NCBI RefSeq assembly: GCF_000208745.1
Contig: NC_030851.1
Coordinates: 734,667-798,666, forward strand
DNA from: Theobroma cacao
Taxonomy: Eukaryota > Streptophyta > Magnoliopsida > Malvales > Malvaceae
Direction of reading: 5' to 3'
DNA: 64,000 nt
The translations under genes were made by a program, and so were the position numbers. The notes beneath the pieces are model-generated. The model was not told where the DNA came from. It was given only the letters and a program-made list of their open reading frames with translations, and searched no databases. Numbering within the stretch: position 1 is the first letter of the stretch; every line of letters starts with the position of its first letter. Shown one piece after another: positions 35,233 through 47,567 of the stretch.

Positions 35233-38200
35233 GAAGATTAAGACAGAGACAAGGAGATGGAGGAGAGAATCAGATCAGTAGGAGCAAGCAGGTTTTGCTG
35301 GTGGGCACTTGGAAGACAGAGACTGCAAGACCTCCACATAAAGAAAAGAAATTCTTCTTCTGAATCAGTCCTACTTGTCTACTAAAATAAAGGAGAATTA
35401 TTCCATAAACTATACCTACCACAAAAGAAAAAAAAAATGAAGGCAGTAGGAAGATGGAAAAGAAGGCAACACCTAAATTTGATGCGTTATGAGCTGGGGC
35501 AGGAACAATCTATAGGAAAGCGTTTAGTCACTTACTGTTTGGTAGTGAAGAAAATGGAAAAGAAAACAACAGAAACTCAAAGGGTGGGGACAAGATTGAG
35601 TGAAGAAGACAAATGGTGTGGCCAGCTTCCATGCACATGTGTGTCACGATCTTACGACGTTGACAACCATGGAGAAAAAGAATTGTAGGTTCAACCATGT
35701 GCTTGTCGTGAAATGTACACTTAGCCCTATAGCCAGCTTCCACGTTCACCAAGCTTGTTGTCACACTCCGTTGAAAAAACTTCCCCGCCCAGCCAAATCA
35801 ACTCGGTTTTTCCACTAGCCATGGAGCGTCTGTAGGCATAGAAAGAAAGCAAGCAATACAGAAAGAAAAGTCAAGTCTATTAATTGAAAATTAAAGAAGA
35901 ATATGAAGATTCCCTGGAAACAATGAGTTTTCAAAAGAAGAAGAAGAAGATGACAAAAGACTGAGAATAGAAGAATCAATCACCCCATTGATTTTGCTGC
36001 ATTCGACTAGGTAAATCCCAATTTATATATTCTGATTCATATAGGCTAGTCCTTTTTTTTAATCATTTTTTTAGAATAAATTTATTTTTCATAAATTTTT
36101 ATTTTTTTCATATTAAAAAATATTGAATATCTATGTTATAAAATTTTTTAAAATTTTCATATAAAATATATTAAAATTTTGGTCTTAATTTTCGAAAAGA
36201 CTGTCGAATATGTCACACAGCTAAGGCCCCTTCTAAATTGTGACTAATTAAAGATCAATAACATAATCATATTTTAATACCTATTTATTTATTTAATATA
36301 TGTTGATGTTTCGTAGCCTAATAATTTGTTCAACAAAAAGAAAAAAAATGGTTGTTAAATTTGGTAAATGATGCCATTGGTGGATTTAATTAGAATGCTA
36401 GACAAATGTTTGAGTCAGGATTTAGTTCAAATGTCCTTGCAGCATAATAAATTATGCTTGAAAAAATGAGTTTTGTTAGTTAAATTATTGAGTTGAATAT
36501 GATTAATTGTCAATCAATCATGCTCTACCAAAATTAAAAAACAAATTCATCAATAATGAACCAACATTAAGTGACATTCTAACAAGTCGTATATTATAAT
36601 GATTTTATAAAAAGTTTTTTTTCAACTATTTTGAATGTGACTAAATGGAAGAAAAAATGTTGGACATTTTTAATTTAAATCAAATTAAAGTTTCTAAATT
36701 TCAAAGAAATTTGGTAACAATTTAAAATGATTTTTTAATTTTTAGAAAATTATAAATTGAGAGTTTTTAAATTAAAACGAGGACGAAGGATGGTTTTCTT
36801 TGGAGCATTAAGAGCGTAAACTTTCATTAATTACATATGAAATAAGAAATGGTAGAGAATAAAAATAATTGAATAATTTGAATAGCACAAAGATTTTGAC
36901 ATAAAAATTTATTAATTATTCATTTAAATAATACTCGCTAAATCATTATAGGTTCAGGCATATGTTTCATTTTGATTCCATTTTAATTATATTTTATTAT
37001 TATTATTACTGAGTATAATGTGACGAAAAAGAAAAATTTAAACTTTAAATCTTGATATTGTACTTAAAAAGTAATATTTATGGACCGTCAATTTTTTATT
37101 TCTGTATAATGTTAAATAAAATTCTTAAATTATTTTTAAAAAAATTCAAATAAGTATATATTCTTCTATTACGTTTAATGAAGACCCTATATTTTTACTT
37201 TGAGTTAAATGTACTCTTATGACTAACAATTCCTTATAATTGATAATTAACTAATTATTTTAACTAATGACAATTAATAAACGATTAATGGTTAGGATTT
37301 TCTTTTGATTGAAAATATAAAGATTTGATTACAATTTCTTGCATTTGTTATCTAAAACTTTATGCTCCTTTTATTATTTTTTTTTATAATTAGCATGGTA
37401 ATGATGCTTTTCATGGAATTAATTTGACTTCTTAAAAATATTTTTACTTCAAAAGATTTAAAAAAACTTTGTTATCTCAATGTAAAAATAGTTAAAAAAA
37501 GGTCAAAAAAAGGATAATTTTAATGGGGAGTCCCATTTAAAATAATTTTGGGTTAAAGAGCCCACAGGGTTAGAATCAGGCCCATTGGAAATAGTTCAAC
37601 TTTGTACGAGCTCTCCAGGTCCACATGGGCCATTGTTAACTGCCCAGCCCAATATTAAAAAAAAAAGAAAAAAATATTATCTAAATCTTTTCGGGTCATA
37701 TTCAGTCAAGATGCTCTTCGATGAAAAACCTTCAAATTCTGCAGATATTAGTATCCCTTGCGTCAAGTAACTTGACTTGAATACAATATTCTAATTCATA
37801 TTCAAGAAGTTGCTTGTACTTGTTAGAATAAACCAAATGAAATTGACTGTCGTATCAGATTTCTTTGATCGTTCTAGTGTTCTGCTTTTGTCATGGACGA
37901 CTGTTCCGGGACCTGTCCACAACGGCACTGGAATCTAGTTAATATTTTTTGTTCAAAACATTTCATTGTGACCAATTCTCCTTCTCTTCTCTCTTTTCCT
38001 TTCTCTTCCGCTTTCTCCTGAGTTTTCAATCGTTTCTTTCTCAATTTTCGTTCAAGGTTCATTCCCCTGTTTTCTCAAATCTCTCCCATCTTCGGTTTCT
38101 CTTGTCATATTCTGTTGGTTTGATAATTTGTGAAAGATTTGAAGTAGCAGAGCAGTTGGTTGATGGGTTCTTTTCAGCATTATGGTTTGCGGGTGTGTTT

Positions 38201-38389
38201 TGGGAGGGACCCTGACTGAAACCTGATGAATGATAAAGCCTGGAAAAACAGGGGAGGAGAACCCGCACTTTCCTGGAGCAGCAGTTCATCTCATTTACTA
38301 TATTATGTTTTGTTGGAGTTGCTGCCTCTGGTGAGCAGCAAAACAATAGATGTGGCTCTCTCTTTTTGAATTGGATTTTTGATATAGTC
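35233..38389. other. AT-rich spacer before the NLR cluster
   Basis: The GT47 promoter (purine-rich, 35233-35900) is followed by about 1.5 kb of AT-rich DNA (36000-37560) with no gene. From 37700 the sequence becomes CT-rich and is probably the promoter and leader of the B3-NLR gene. The frame leading into the B3 ATG is open back to 38237 but has no earlier ATG. Confidence 0.5.
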
Positions 38390-41300
38390 ATGCAGCTCTT
38401 CAGGAAGCTCCTACAGGACAGCGATTTAAGCGAGACGCTCTCGTTTCCAACCGAAAGTTTGAAGGCTTTTAATTTACCTGATGGAGCTGATCCTTCCATG
38501 GAGTTTGAAGCAGAGGATGCCATGGGGCATCCCTGGCAGTTCCAACTCACCATTCAACCGCACGGACCTGATCGCCTCCATCCCGAACCAACTCTCAGCT
38601 CAGGCTGGTTTCACTTCGTTTCCCAAAAGGGTCTCAGGGCAGGCGATGAGGTCGCTTTCTATAAGAAGGAAGATGGGAGCAGAGGACCGCCATTCAAAAT
38701 TGAAGTTCAGAAAGTGAACACATTCTCGAATCCTGATATACAGCCCACTGTGCAGTACGTATGTACATTTAAACATTTTACTCTGTTTTCTTTTTTTTTT
38801 AAAATAATATTTAAGGAATTGGGTTCAAATTTCTTTTCTTCCGAATCGAAAAAATATAACAAATGATATCTATAGAACTTATAGTACTTGTATGATGCTC
38901 TCAAGCTATTGCAATGTGGAAAGAATTGATCGTTGGCATTTGCAGATTGAGAATGGGAAGGATCCAAATGGCAAACAGGGCGTAGCTTCTGATATTCAGT
39001 CAAGTGAACCAGAGCCTGATGATCGAACTGTCACTTCTGCAGTTATCACCACATCCAGTGGCAAAATGCAGAGTTCAGACAGCAAGCTTCCAAATTTGCG
39101 GTTCCGCCAGCAAGCACGTCGGAAGGTACACTGTGATTTTTTTTATCAAAACCGTAAAAAGTTTAAACAAAATAAGGAGGTGAGGAAGAAATGTAAGGTG
39201 TTGAGCAGGAAGAAGGATGCTTTGCTCCTACTTTTATCTTATCCCATGGTTATGATGGACAAAGATCAATCGGAGAAATGGATTGCCGAGTCACAAAAGA
39301 TCATGAGAGATGTGAAATCAAATGAAGAAAATTTGTTTGGTGAAGAGGCAGAAGAATGGCAGAAGAGGCTGCAGGGACTTTCTGCACGTGTGCAGAAGCA
39401 GCTGGATGTTCCCCTCACGGATGATGTGGAGGGAGTTTTACCAGGAGACATAGTTGAGAAACTGTTTATGTCTGCAGAAGCTAATATAGGGCCCCAGTTG
39501 GAATTGGATAGAAACCGGAACTTGGTTTCCGGAGAGACATCAGAGTCTACGGTCTCATCAACACACTGTGAAAGGGAAGTAACAGGAGAGCAAGATAAAA
39601 CACAGCTAATGGCTTCAACAAGTTATGCTGATCAAGTTGAAGAAGTTGAGTTAATCGCGCACGAAGCACTGCCTGTGCCAGAAGAAGTATTTGATGTTGC
39701 AGTTGATTTCGCTGTTCGTCAGACTTTGGATTGTATAAAGAGGGGAGATATTAACCGTATTCGAATAACTGGGAGAAACGAGCAGAGGGTGATAGAGGCT
39801 ATAAAGCACCATCAAGATGTGGCTCCTGAATTTAGATATATCCTTGGTTTCACTTTACCGGAGCATCAAAGTAGTGCAGAGGTTCATGAAGTTATTGACC
39901 GGCAGTTGGATCTTAGGCTAAGCAGATGCTCTGGTTCTATTAACCTCGCACCTGAATTTAAACTGTCTGACAACTTGCAGTCCTTAGGAATTTTTTTGCT
40001 TTTGGAGGATTCTTACAAAAAAATGAACTTTGATAATTTGAGTCTCCCTTTACAGATAAACCTTAATGATTTGGATAATCATTTACATCCAAGTGTCATG
40101 ATCTTTAATTCTAAAATGGCAGCTGATCTGGAGATTAGAATGGAGGATCATCTATTGCCATGGGAGGTCTTCTGCAGGAATGCAGGTGAAGTTCTGCTTT
40201 CACCTACTATCCGACAGATAGCAGCACGTATAGTTAAAGAGTGCCGAGGAAATCTACAAGCCATCCTTCTAATGGCCAGGTCCTTGAAGACCGTTACTGA
40301 TGATGTCAGCCTGTGGGAACTTGCGGTTCAAAAATTGTCCAGGCAGCCGACATCTGAGGTAGAAGATATTGACTATGTCATGGTTAATGCATTAACATTC
40401 ATTTGGGAACGCATGAACAATAAAACAAGACATTGCATCAAACTTTGTACATGGTATCCCTTGGGAGAGAAGATTGATAGAGCTTCACTAATATGCCATT
40501 GGATCCAGGATTGTCTGGTTGACACGTATGATGAAGGAAATGATATTCTCCAAAGCCTTGTCGATGCCTTCCTGGTGGATAATTTGCCGGAGTTAGATTG
40601 CATCCAGCTGCGAAGAGAGATCTATGATGTCTTAGTGAAGGTTCTTATACCTAGAATGAGTCCAGTATTTCTCATGCTAGGTAGTCTAAGATTGACTGAG
40701 CCACCAAAAGACGAGGAATGGGATGCCAAAGAGATACACTTGATGGATAATGAACTATCTGAGCTACCTGAGTCTCCAAAGTGCCCCTCTCTGATTGCGT
40801 TGTACCTGCAGAAGAACTTGGATCTGATGGCTGTACCTTCCTCTTTCTTCAAGCACATGCCAAATCTTCAAATCCTGGACTTATCACATACCAGTCTCAA
40901 ATCTCTGCCAGAATCACTGTCCAGTTTGGTTACACTGAGAGAACTCATTTTGAAAGGCTGTGAACTCTTGATGGAACTGCCTCGCTATGTTGGAGAATTG
41001 AGGAATCTTGAGAAACTTGACCTTGACAAAACTGAGATCATAGATCTCCCAGCAGAGGTTGGAAATCTTTCCAAATTAAAATTTTTGAGAGTGTCATTTT
41101 ACGGATTTATGAACTGTAGCAAAACAAAGTTGTGCCGGGACACTATTATTCACCCTGGAACAATATCAAAGCTCTCTGAGTTAACCGAATTAAACATTGA
41201 TGTCAATCCAGATGATGAGCGTTGGAATGCAACTGTGCAAGCTGTTGTTGAGGAAGCGTGCAGCCTGAAAGCTTTAAGACAACTCAATCTACACCTGCCA

Positions 41301-42257
41301 AACATCCAAATATTGCAAAAACGTAGAGCAGGTAGCACATCTTTGGTGCATTATCCATTACCTCGATTCAGATTTACTGTTGGTTATCATAAGCAACAGG
41401 TCATATCACGAGTTCCAGAAGAAGCTGAAGCTCACTTCAAAAATGGGGAAAAATGCTTGAAGTTTGTGAAAGGCAGGGATATCCCAGCTGAGATGAAAAT
41501 GGCACTGAACCACAGCACAGCATTTTTCCTAGACGGGCATGCCACTGCCAGGAGCTTGTCTGATTTTGGGTTAGAAAATATCAAGCAGCTTAAGTGCTGC
41601 TTACTAGCAGACTGTCATGAGATCCAAACCATTATTGATTGTGAAGAGGCTCACGAAGAACATGATTCACTCGAAAAACTACAGTACTTGAATGTATACT
41701 GCATGAAGAATTTACAGAGCATTTGGAGGAGGCCTGTTCGTAAGAATTGCCTAGCTAGCCTGAAGTTCCTTGCAGTTCACGCATGCCCCAAGTTGACTAC
41801 CTTGTTCTTGCCGGATTTGCTTGCTAATCTTGTTCTGTTGGAAGAGCTTATAGTTGAAAAATGCCCACAACTAACGAGCCTAGTGAACCTGACAGACCAT
41901 TCATTCTCTAACCCAGCAACTGATTGTTTTCTTCCTAGCTTAAAAAAGATTTCTCTTCTTTATCTACCAGAACTGGTTAGTATTTCTAGTGGTTTGTGCA
42001 TTGCATCAGAACTGGAAAGTGTAGGCATTTACAACTGCCCAAAGCTCGAGAGCCTTTCTACAGTGGAAATTTCAAGTGAAAACTTAAGAGTGATCAAAGG
42101 AGAAAGTAAGTGGTGGGAAGCATTGAAGTGGAAAGAATCAGAATGGGGAAATCGGCTAGATTATCTGAATGGTATCTTTTCTCCAATTATCAGGGAGAAT
42201 GATATAAAGACACAATTGGCAGCAGAGGGACTTGTAGAACTTAGTTTTAACCAATAG
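38390..42257 (+). CDS. B3 DNA-binding domain fused to a P-loop-less NLR (NLR with integrated domain)
   Basis: Two exons (38390-38758, 38946-42257) encode 1226 residues. Exon 1 is a plant B3 fold: LFRKLLQDSDLSETLSFP, then GHPWQFQLTI, LSSGWFHFVSQKGLRAGDEV and AFYKKEDG. Exon 2 holds a linker, a helical region (VRKKCKVLSRKKDALLLLLS) and an NB-ARC-like part (about 390-700). Its P-loop position reads RIRITGRNEQRVIEAIKHH, without GxxxxGK(T/S); the kinase-2 position reads IFLLLEDS, the GLPL position CRGNLQA, and no MHD is seen (IQLRREIYDVL). LRRs run from about 717 to the end (EIHLMDNELSELPES, LPNLQILDLSHTSLKSLPES and later units). It therefore should not bind ATP in the usual way and looks like a sensor or decoy receptor. 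The start at 38390 is the first ATG of the frame. Its neighbour 560 bp downstream, on the opposite strand, is a P-loop-positive CNL. Confidence 0.87.
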
Positions 42258-42817
42258 ACAACAAGAATGGTAGGTAGGCTTGGCAACTGCAGGTAATTTT
42301 CGTTGTAACTCTCAGAATGTCCAACTGCAGGTACTTGAATGTTACAGCAAAATAGATGAATGAAATATTCAATTCAGTCTTTGTATATTTAGTAGCAAAA
42401 ATACTTTCTTTTTAGGAATCAATTTCTGTAGTTTCATGTTTTATGGAATTTTGCCATTTCATTTCCTTTTGCTTTTTGCCCCAAAATATGTCAAAATCAA
42501 AGAGGACAAAATTTTGATTTGGAGAGAGTCGAGGATTATATCTGGTTGGAATTTACATCAATTTGATAGTTTGGGGGCGAGCTTGCTTATACCTGTACAA
42601 CTAGGAAAAGCATCAATAGCACCTGTTAAAAACTAAAATCAAACACAAAGTCCAACAATATGTCCTTGGCTAAAAAATTATGAGGAATCTCCAAATCCAA
42701 CAGCTGTTAACACTACGAAGCTACAACATCCACTCAAACTAAAGCAGTTAAAATCTTATGTTGTTCTTAATTGTTATCATTACAGCAGTGCAACCTAGAA
42801 TAACCAGAAGAAAACAT
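42258..42817. other. Convergent 3' region between the B3-NLR and its CNL neighbour
   Basis: No coding sequence. It holds the two 3' UTRs. The right end (about 42715-42817) is clearly similar to 63115-63211 of the second pair (CATTCACCTGAGGC and the bases before it), showing that the noncoding flank was duplicated with the genes. Confidence 0.6.
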
Positions 42818-45727
42818 TCACCTGAGGCTGCAGAAGGATTGAAGGTGGTCTCTAACCTCACTGTCTTGCCACTGCAATGCTTCCCACCATAGTTGTTCTC
42901 CTTCTATTAATTTTAGCTCTGTTGCATTGTTTTTACTGAAAGGTAGTGATTTCACCTTGGGACATCCAAATATCTTAAGCACCTTTAACTGGGGCCATGC
43001 CAATGACTCATCCCCAGATATAGTTCTTAATTTCGGCATGTCAACCAGTTCCAAAATCTCTAGACTTGGAAGCTCAATCAACTTTTCTATCTTGAAGCAA
43101 CTTTCCATTACCAATTTTTTGAGTTTTGAGAGCTGTTGAATCACCCCATTGGAAAATAGCTTTGTCAACATTGGACAACACTTCACTACAATAGTATGTA
43201 GTTTTGACAAGCTTTTTCCTGAAATGGGGCCTTCGAAAATGCTCTTCAGAAGGAGCAAATTCCTTAAATGTAACTGTTCCAAGATCGGTAGAATGTCCAT
43301 TTCTCCTTCCCTTTCGGCATCTATAGTACTTGTGATTTTATCGCATCGCTCAATCAGACAACTGCGAACATGGTTCAGGCTGGCAACATTCATGAAGTCT
43401 GATAGACATTTGATGTTGTTGTGACCGATCAATTCCAATGCATCAGTTTTAGGAAGGACATCACGAACTGTAGAATCATCATTGCCAGTATAGCAGTATC
43501 GCATATATCTATTTACCTTGTATTCCAAACAGTCAAGAATCAGAGGGTTGTTTTCGCTTTCACAGCCAACAAAAAACCAAAATGAGGTTAATTGTTCGTG
43601 ATCCCTCCATGATGGCCTGTTTTCAATAAACATTTTGAGGATCTCTGGTCGCGGAAAGCTTATTCTGAGAGTAGTTAAATTCTTCAAGAAAGCCACCTCC
43701 TGAATGACTCTTTTTGCAACATCAATGCACCAATGGCCATAGGGGGTCACATCAATCATCAGTTCCTCCAATCTTGAAAGACTTGAAATCACTTTGTAAT
43801 CAATTTCCTTATCACGATAGTCTTCTGTATTGCTGCATTTATGGTATGACATGCGCAAGCACCTCAGGTAAACTAATTTGCCAATAAGAAGAGGTATGAA
43901 TATTATCTTGCAGCCTCGAATGTCAAGCACCTCAAGAAAACGAAGTTCTGCAACTTGGGGAGGCAACTTTGTTATGCTGGGGCAATCATTTAAGAAAAGA
44001 GCCTTAAGTCTAGTCAATGTTGATACAGATAATGGCAGTGATGCTATTCCTGTTCTGTACAAGTCCAAAACTAGAAGTTTCTGCATGTTCTGAAAAAATG
44101 ATGGTGGGATGGTAGCCAAATTGGGATTTCTTTGAAGCAATAGCGACAAAAGCTTGTTGCAATTTGGACTTTCTGGCAACTCATGCAGTTTTCCTTCAAT
44201 CATAGAGATCCTTCTTGCCTCTTGCCAATCTGTAATATTTTGAGGATAAGATGAATGTTCACCTTTTAAAGCAATGAATTTGCAATCAGGCTCTTGTGAG
44301 GAAATGTATAAGGCAACTTGTCGGACACTGTTGTTCACTTGAACATAGATCATTTTCTCACCTTTCTCTAGCAATGACACATTGACTAGATGCCCCAATA
44401 TGTCACGTCCTTTATCCCGTGCAACTCGAAATTTCCACCTGTCATCAATAGTGCCAAGTAGTCCTTCAGCAGCCCAACACTCCACTAAATGATCAACATA
44501 TATCTTGCTATCAGCTGGATATAATGCACCATACAGAAAGCATTTCTTTTTCTTCTCATCCTTCAGCTCATGATAACAGAACTTAAGGAATGCATGCATG
44601 TTTGTTAAGCCTGGGATCTCAATTTCTGGCCATTTTTCAAGTTCTCTCAATCCATTCCTCCATTCAGAATCACTGTCCTTTAATTTAAAGGAACTTGCCA
44701 CTGTTCTGATCACAAGTGGGAGTCGATCACACTCATCTGCTACCAGCCGAGCAACTGGTTCAACATCAGGGAGATCTATTTTCTCAGCTGCTATCTGTTG
44801 AAACATCCTCCATGCCTCATCTGAAGATAATCGATCCACTTTGACCATTCTTTCTGTCATTGACGAACAAACATGACGGAATTCAGTAGTCAATACCACT
44901 TTGCTACCATTTCCATTATCTGGGATTCCAATCTGCTGCAAATCAATGGAGTCCATGACTTCATCTAGGAGCAGCAAATACTTCTTATCCTTCATCTCTT
45001 CTGATATGATATTTGCAAGTTCACCAGGGCACATAGCAACTTCCGTCTTGAGTTTAAGTCGCTGTGCAATGTTCAGTTGCAGTTTCTCATCATTCCTCTC
45101 GCTTGAAACATTTACCCAAATGACTATATCAAACATTTTGGCAACTTCTTCGTGGTTATTCAAGTTCTTCATTATTGTTGTTTTCCCAACTCCCACTGTG
45201 CCAAAAATGCCGATTCCTTTTAGTTTATCACTTCTTAGCAACTCCAGTATTTCTTGTAATGATCTTTGGAGGGTAGGAAATCCTTCAAGGTCTGGTGCGT
45301 TCAACTTTAAGATGGCTTCTGGAGGCTTATCTACCAAAAATCCTCCTTGAAAATCTCCCTCTTCCACAAGTCTCTCAACTTTCTTGCACATGGTAATGGC
45401 CTTGCTACTATAATTTGAGCCGTGCCTCCAATCTGAGGCTCGCACACTATCATATTCAGCTCTTAATGTTTCCACTTGTTGAAGAGTCTTTGCAACGCTG
45501 CTAAGCCACTTTTTGTAGCATCTGGTGGTTGTTTTTGTTCTATTTTGTTCCACCGTCCCCTCATGATCATCCCTTTTTGCCTGGAGCTTTTCTGCAGCAG
45601 TTATCATCATGTCGAAATTATTATCCATGTTGTTCCATGAACTATGCTTCCCCATAAGGTAGTCGAAAGCTCCTTTTGCCCCATCTTTTGCAATTTCTTG
45701 TAGCAATTCCTTTGCCAATTCAGCCAT
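42818..45727 (-). CDS. CC-NB-LRR (CNL) receptor, RPS2/At4g27190-like, with intact P-loop
   Basis: An intronless frame of 969 residues starting MAELAKELLQEIAKDGAKG. The frame is open further upstream (ATG-like codons from 45823), but this start gives a normal CC N-terminus. The CC domain (to about 150) is followed by NB-ARC: P-loop GIGIFGTVGVGKTT, RNBS-A FDIVIWVNVSS, kinase 2 KKYLLLLDEVMD, RNBS-B GSKVVLTTEFRHVC, a GLPL-like CDRLPLVIRTVA, and RNBS-D KKCFLYGALYPAD. At the MHD position it reads VQVNNSVRQVALYIS, so Met-His-Asp is replaced. LRRs follow (LHELPESPNCNKLLSLLLQRN ... CPKVKSLPF). Such receptors sit at the plasma membrane or cytosol and trigger hypersensitive cell death. Its tail-to-tail position next to a P-loop-less receptor suggests it is the signalling partner; that is inference. 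Confidence 0.9.
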   Translation of the reverse strand: MAELAKELLQEIAKDGAKGAFDYLMGKHSSWNNMDNNFDMMITAAEKLQAKRDDHEGTVEQNRTKTTTRCYKKWLSSVAKTLQQVETLRAEYDSVRASDWRHGSNYSSKAITMCKKVERLVEEGDFQGGFLVDKPPEAILKLNAPDLEGFPTLQRSLQEILELLRSDKLKGIGIFGTVGVGKTTIMKNLNNHEEVAKMFDIVIWVNVSSERNDEKLQLNIAQRLKLKTEVAMCPGELANIISEEMKDKKYLLLLDEVMDSIDLQQIGIPDNGNGSKVVLTTEFRHVCSSMTERMVKVDRLSSDEAWRMFQQIAAEKIDLPDVEPVARLVADECDRLPLVIRTVASSFKLKDSDSEWRNGLRELEKWPEIEIPGLTNMHAFLKFCYHELKDEKKKKCFLYGALYPADSKIYVDHLVECWAAEGLLGTIDDRWKFRVARDKGRDILGHLVNVSLLEKGEKMIYVQVNNSVRQVALYISSQEPDCKFIALKGEHSSYPQNITDWQEARRISMIEGKLHELPESPNCNKLLSLLLQRNPNLATIPPSFFQNMQKLLVLDLYRTGIASLPLSVSTLTRLKALFLNDCPSITKLPPQVAELRFLEVLDIRGCKIIFIPLLIGKLVYLRCLRMSYHKCSNTEDYRDKEIDYKVISSLSRLEELMIDVTPYGHWCIDVAKRVIQEVAFLKNLTTLRISFPRPEILKMFIENRPSWRDHEQLTSFWFFVGCESENNPLILDCLEYKVNRYMRYCYTGNDDSTVRDVLPKTDALELIGHNNIKCLSDFMNVASLNHVRSCLIERCDKITSTIDAEREGEMDILPILEQLHLRNLLLLKSIFEGPISGKSLSKLHTIVVKCCPMLTKLFSNGVIQQLSKLKKLVMESCFKIEKLIELPSLEILELVDMPKLRTISGDESLAWPQLKVLKIFGCPKVKSLPFSKNNATELKLIEGEQLWWEALQWQDSEVRDHLQSFCSLR

Positions 45728-47567
45728 TGTAACTTCTATGCTGCAACATAGCATTGTGACAAAATCAGATGCCTGCTCATATTTATTGGAAGGAAAGAAT
45801 AGAAGAAAGCATGAAAGTATCACAAATTTCTGAAGTGATCAGGCTAAGATTTTGCAGCCAAAATATTTCTGTTTCTTTTTAGGAAAATTGATTGATTTCT
45901 TTGTGTAATGGTTCTGTCTATTCTCCTATTTTTGTATTTTAGTAGCAGGATTTTTTTCCTTTTCTTTTGGATAAATAAAACTTTTTACTTCAAAAAAAAA
46001 AAAAAAACAGATGCATGCTGAGCACCGGCAATTGTTAAACCCCAAATAAGCTGATCATCTCATCATAACTTGCCAATCTACCTTTTTCAATGCACCATTC
46101 AATCCTAACTACATTATCTAGAGGAGGGTTCAAAGCTTCATGCATAAACCTGAAATCTTACCCAGAAAACAGAAGTAGAAATGGCTCTCCAGATTCATTC
46201 CAACAGTCACAATCCAATTATATTTGTTCCAACATAAGAAAAAAAACATATATCAAATTTCTTACCTTTTATTTGCTCTCGACTTCAAGTCATGAAAAGA
46301 GTTTCATGCAACAATCTGTGGGCTTATACTCTTTATGTTTTTTTTGTGTCTTGTTTCTGGTGTGGTGTTGTGCTGGTTGTAAAAGAGTCTGTTATGAACT
46401 GGGTCTTTGGGGAGCTCTGCTTGTATCTGGGCAGGGGAGAAACAGGGTTATTTTCCTGTTTCAAGATTCTGAGTCTACAGGGTGTGGATGTTGTAAGGAA
46501 GAATTATCTGTTGTGTTTCTTGGGTTGCTGTGAGCAGACAAGGAGAAGAGGGACTCCCCTCATCTAGAGGGGAGGTTCTTCCCTTGACTCTTGTTGCAAT
46601 TAATAAAATTCAACGGGTTTACTTGAGAGTTTCAAACTAGTTCAAAGAAACAAGAAAAATCTAGCTAAGGTTCAAAGATCAAAACACAATCAATCAATCA
46701 ATCAACCAACTTTGATTGAAACGACAAGCACATAAACTACTTGGTCTTGTACTGTCCCGAAGCATTCTCAAAAGCACCCGACAAAGATTTATGTTTCAAA
46801 CCATATTTTGATGAATTGTGTAATCTACTAACAGAAAACTTACATATGTCTACTGGCAGATGATGGACCGTTGACTCAGGAGATGCAAGAGATTTTTTGG
46901 CTCTGATCTGGAATGCCCATACACCACTTGAATCTCATGACTCACTTTTCATATGTCTTTGTAAATAGATAGATTATTGTCTTTGCTAGATATAATGCAA
47001 GAACTAGTTATTACATCTGTAACATACAAGAAGTTTCAAATGAGCTTCCTCTAGCCACGTGGAAGATAAAAAAAAAAGAGAGGTAGAAAGAGAAAGAAAA
47101 AAGCATGTGAAAAGGAGGTTGAAAGAGGCCCGGGCCATAGTCTATTATTCTTAGATGTTATCTCCTGATCAATAATTGTATGCCATGACACCATTGTCCT
47201 GTCCAAACTACTGTAGTCAAAGTCAATGCCTGGCGCTAAAATGTCAATTGTGGTTTGCCTTGGTCGGTGTATATTTTTTTAAAAAATAAAGAATTTAAAT
47301 TCTACTTTTCTTTCTTCAATAATTTTTTTATATAAAAGAAATATATTAACTTAAATCAAAATTACATCATCTTTGACCAAATAATATCAAACATATTTCT
47401 AAATAAAATAATAAAAATACTAGATGGTAAGCCTAATAAAAAATTATTATGATGTGTTGCCATCTAATCTGTACACTGATTAACTTTAAGATGTACGTGA
47501 ATTACATAGCAGTCTCAACTTCTCTGTAACAGACCTTTGATCTTTTACAGTAAATTAGCATAAAGGT
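45728..47567. other. CNL promoter and spacer; no clear gene
   Basis: 45728-46000 is the probable CNL leader. Plus-strand frames at 46090-46567 are hydrophobic and Cys-rich with no family match and no splice logic. They end in a segment with CTCATCTAGAGGGGAGG and AATAAAATTC that looks like the 3' end of a transcribed element. A CAATCAAT microsatellite lies at about 46686-46705. 47240-47450 is AT-rich. Confidence 0.4.

Noticed and set aside
45728..45823. Longer N-terminus for the first CNL
   Set aside because: The extra residues are hydrophobic and unlike CC domains. MAELAKELLQ at 45727 is the typical start.
46090..46567. Plus-strand hydrophobic frames as a small membrane protein gene
   Set aside because: Overlapping frames with no family motif, composition like a transcribed repeat end, and no splice or promoter logic.
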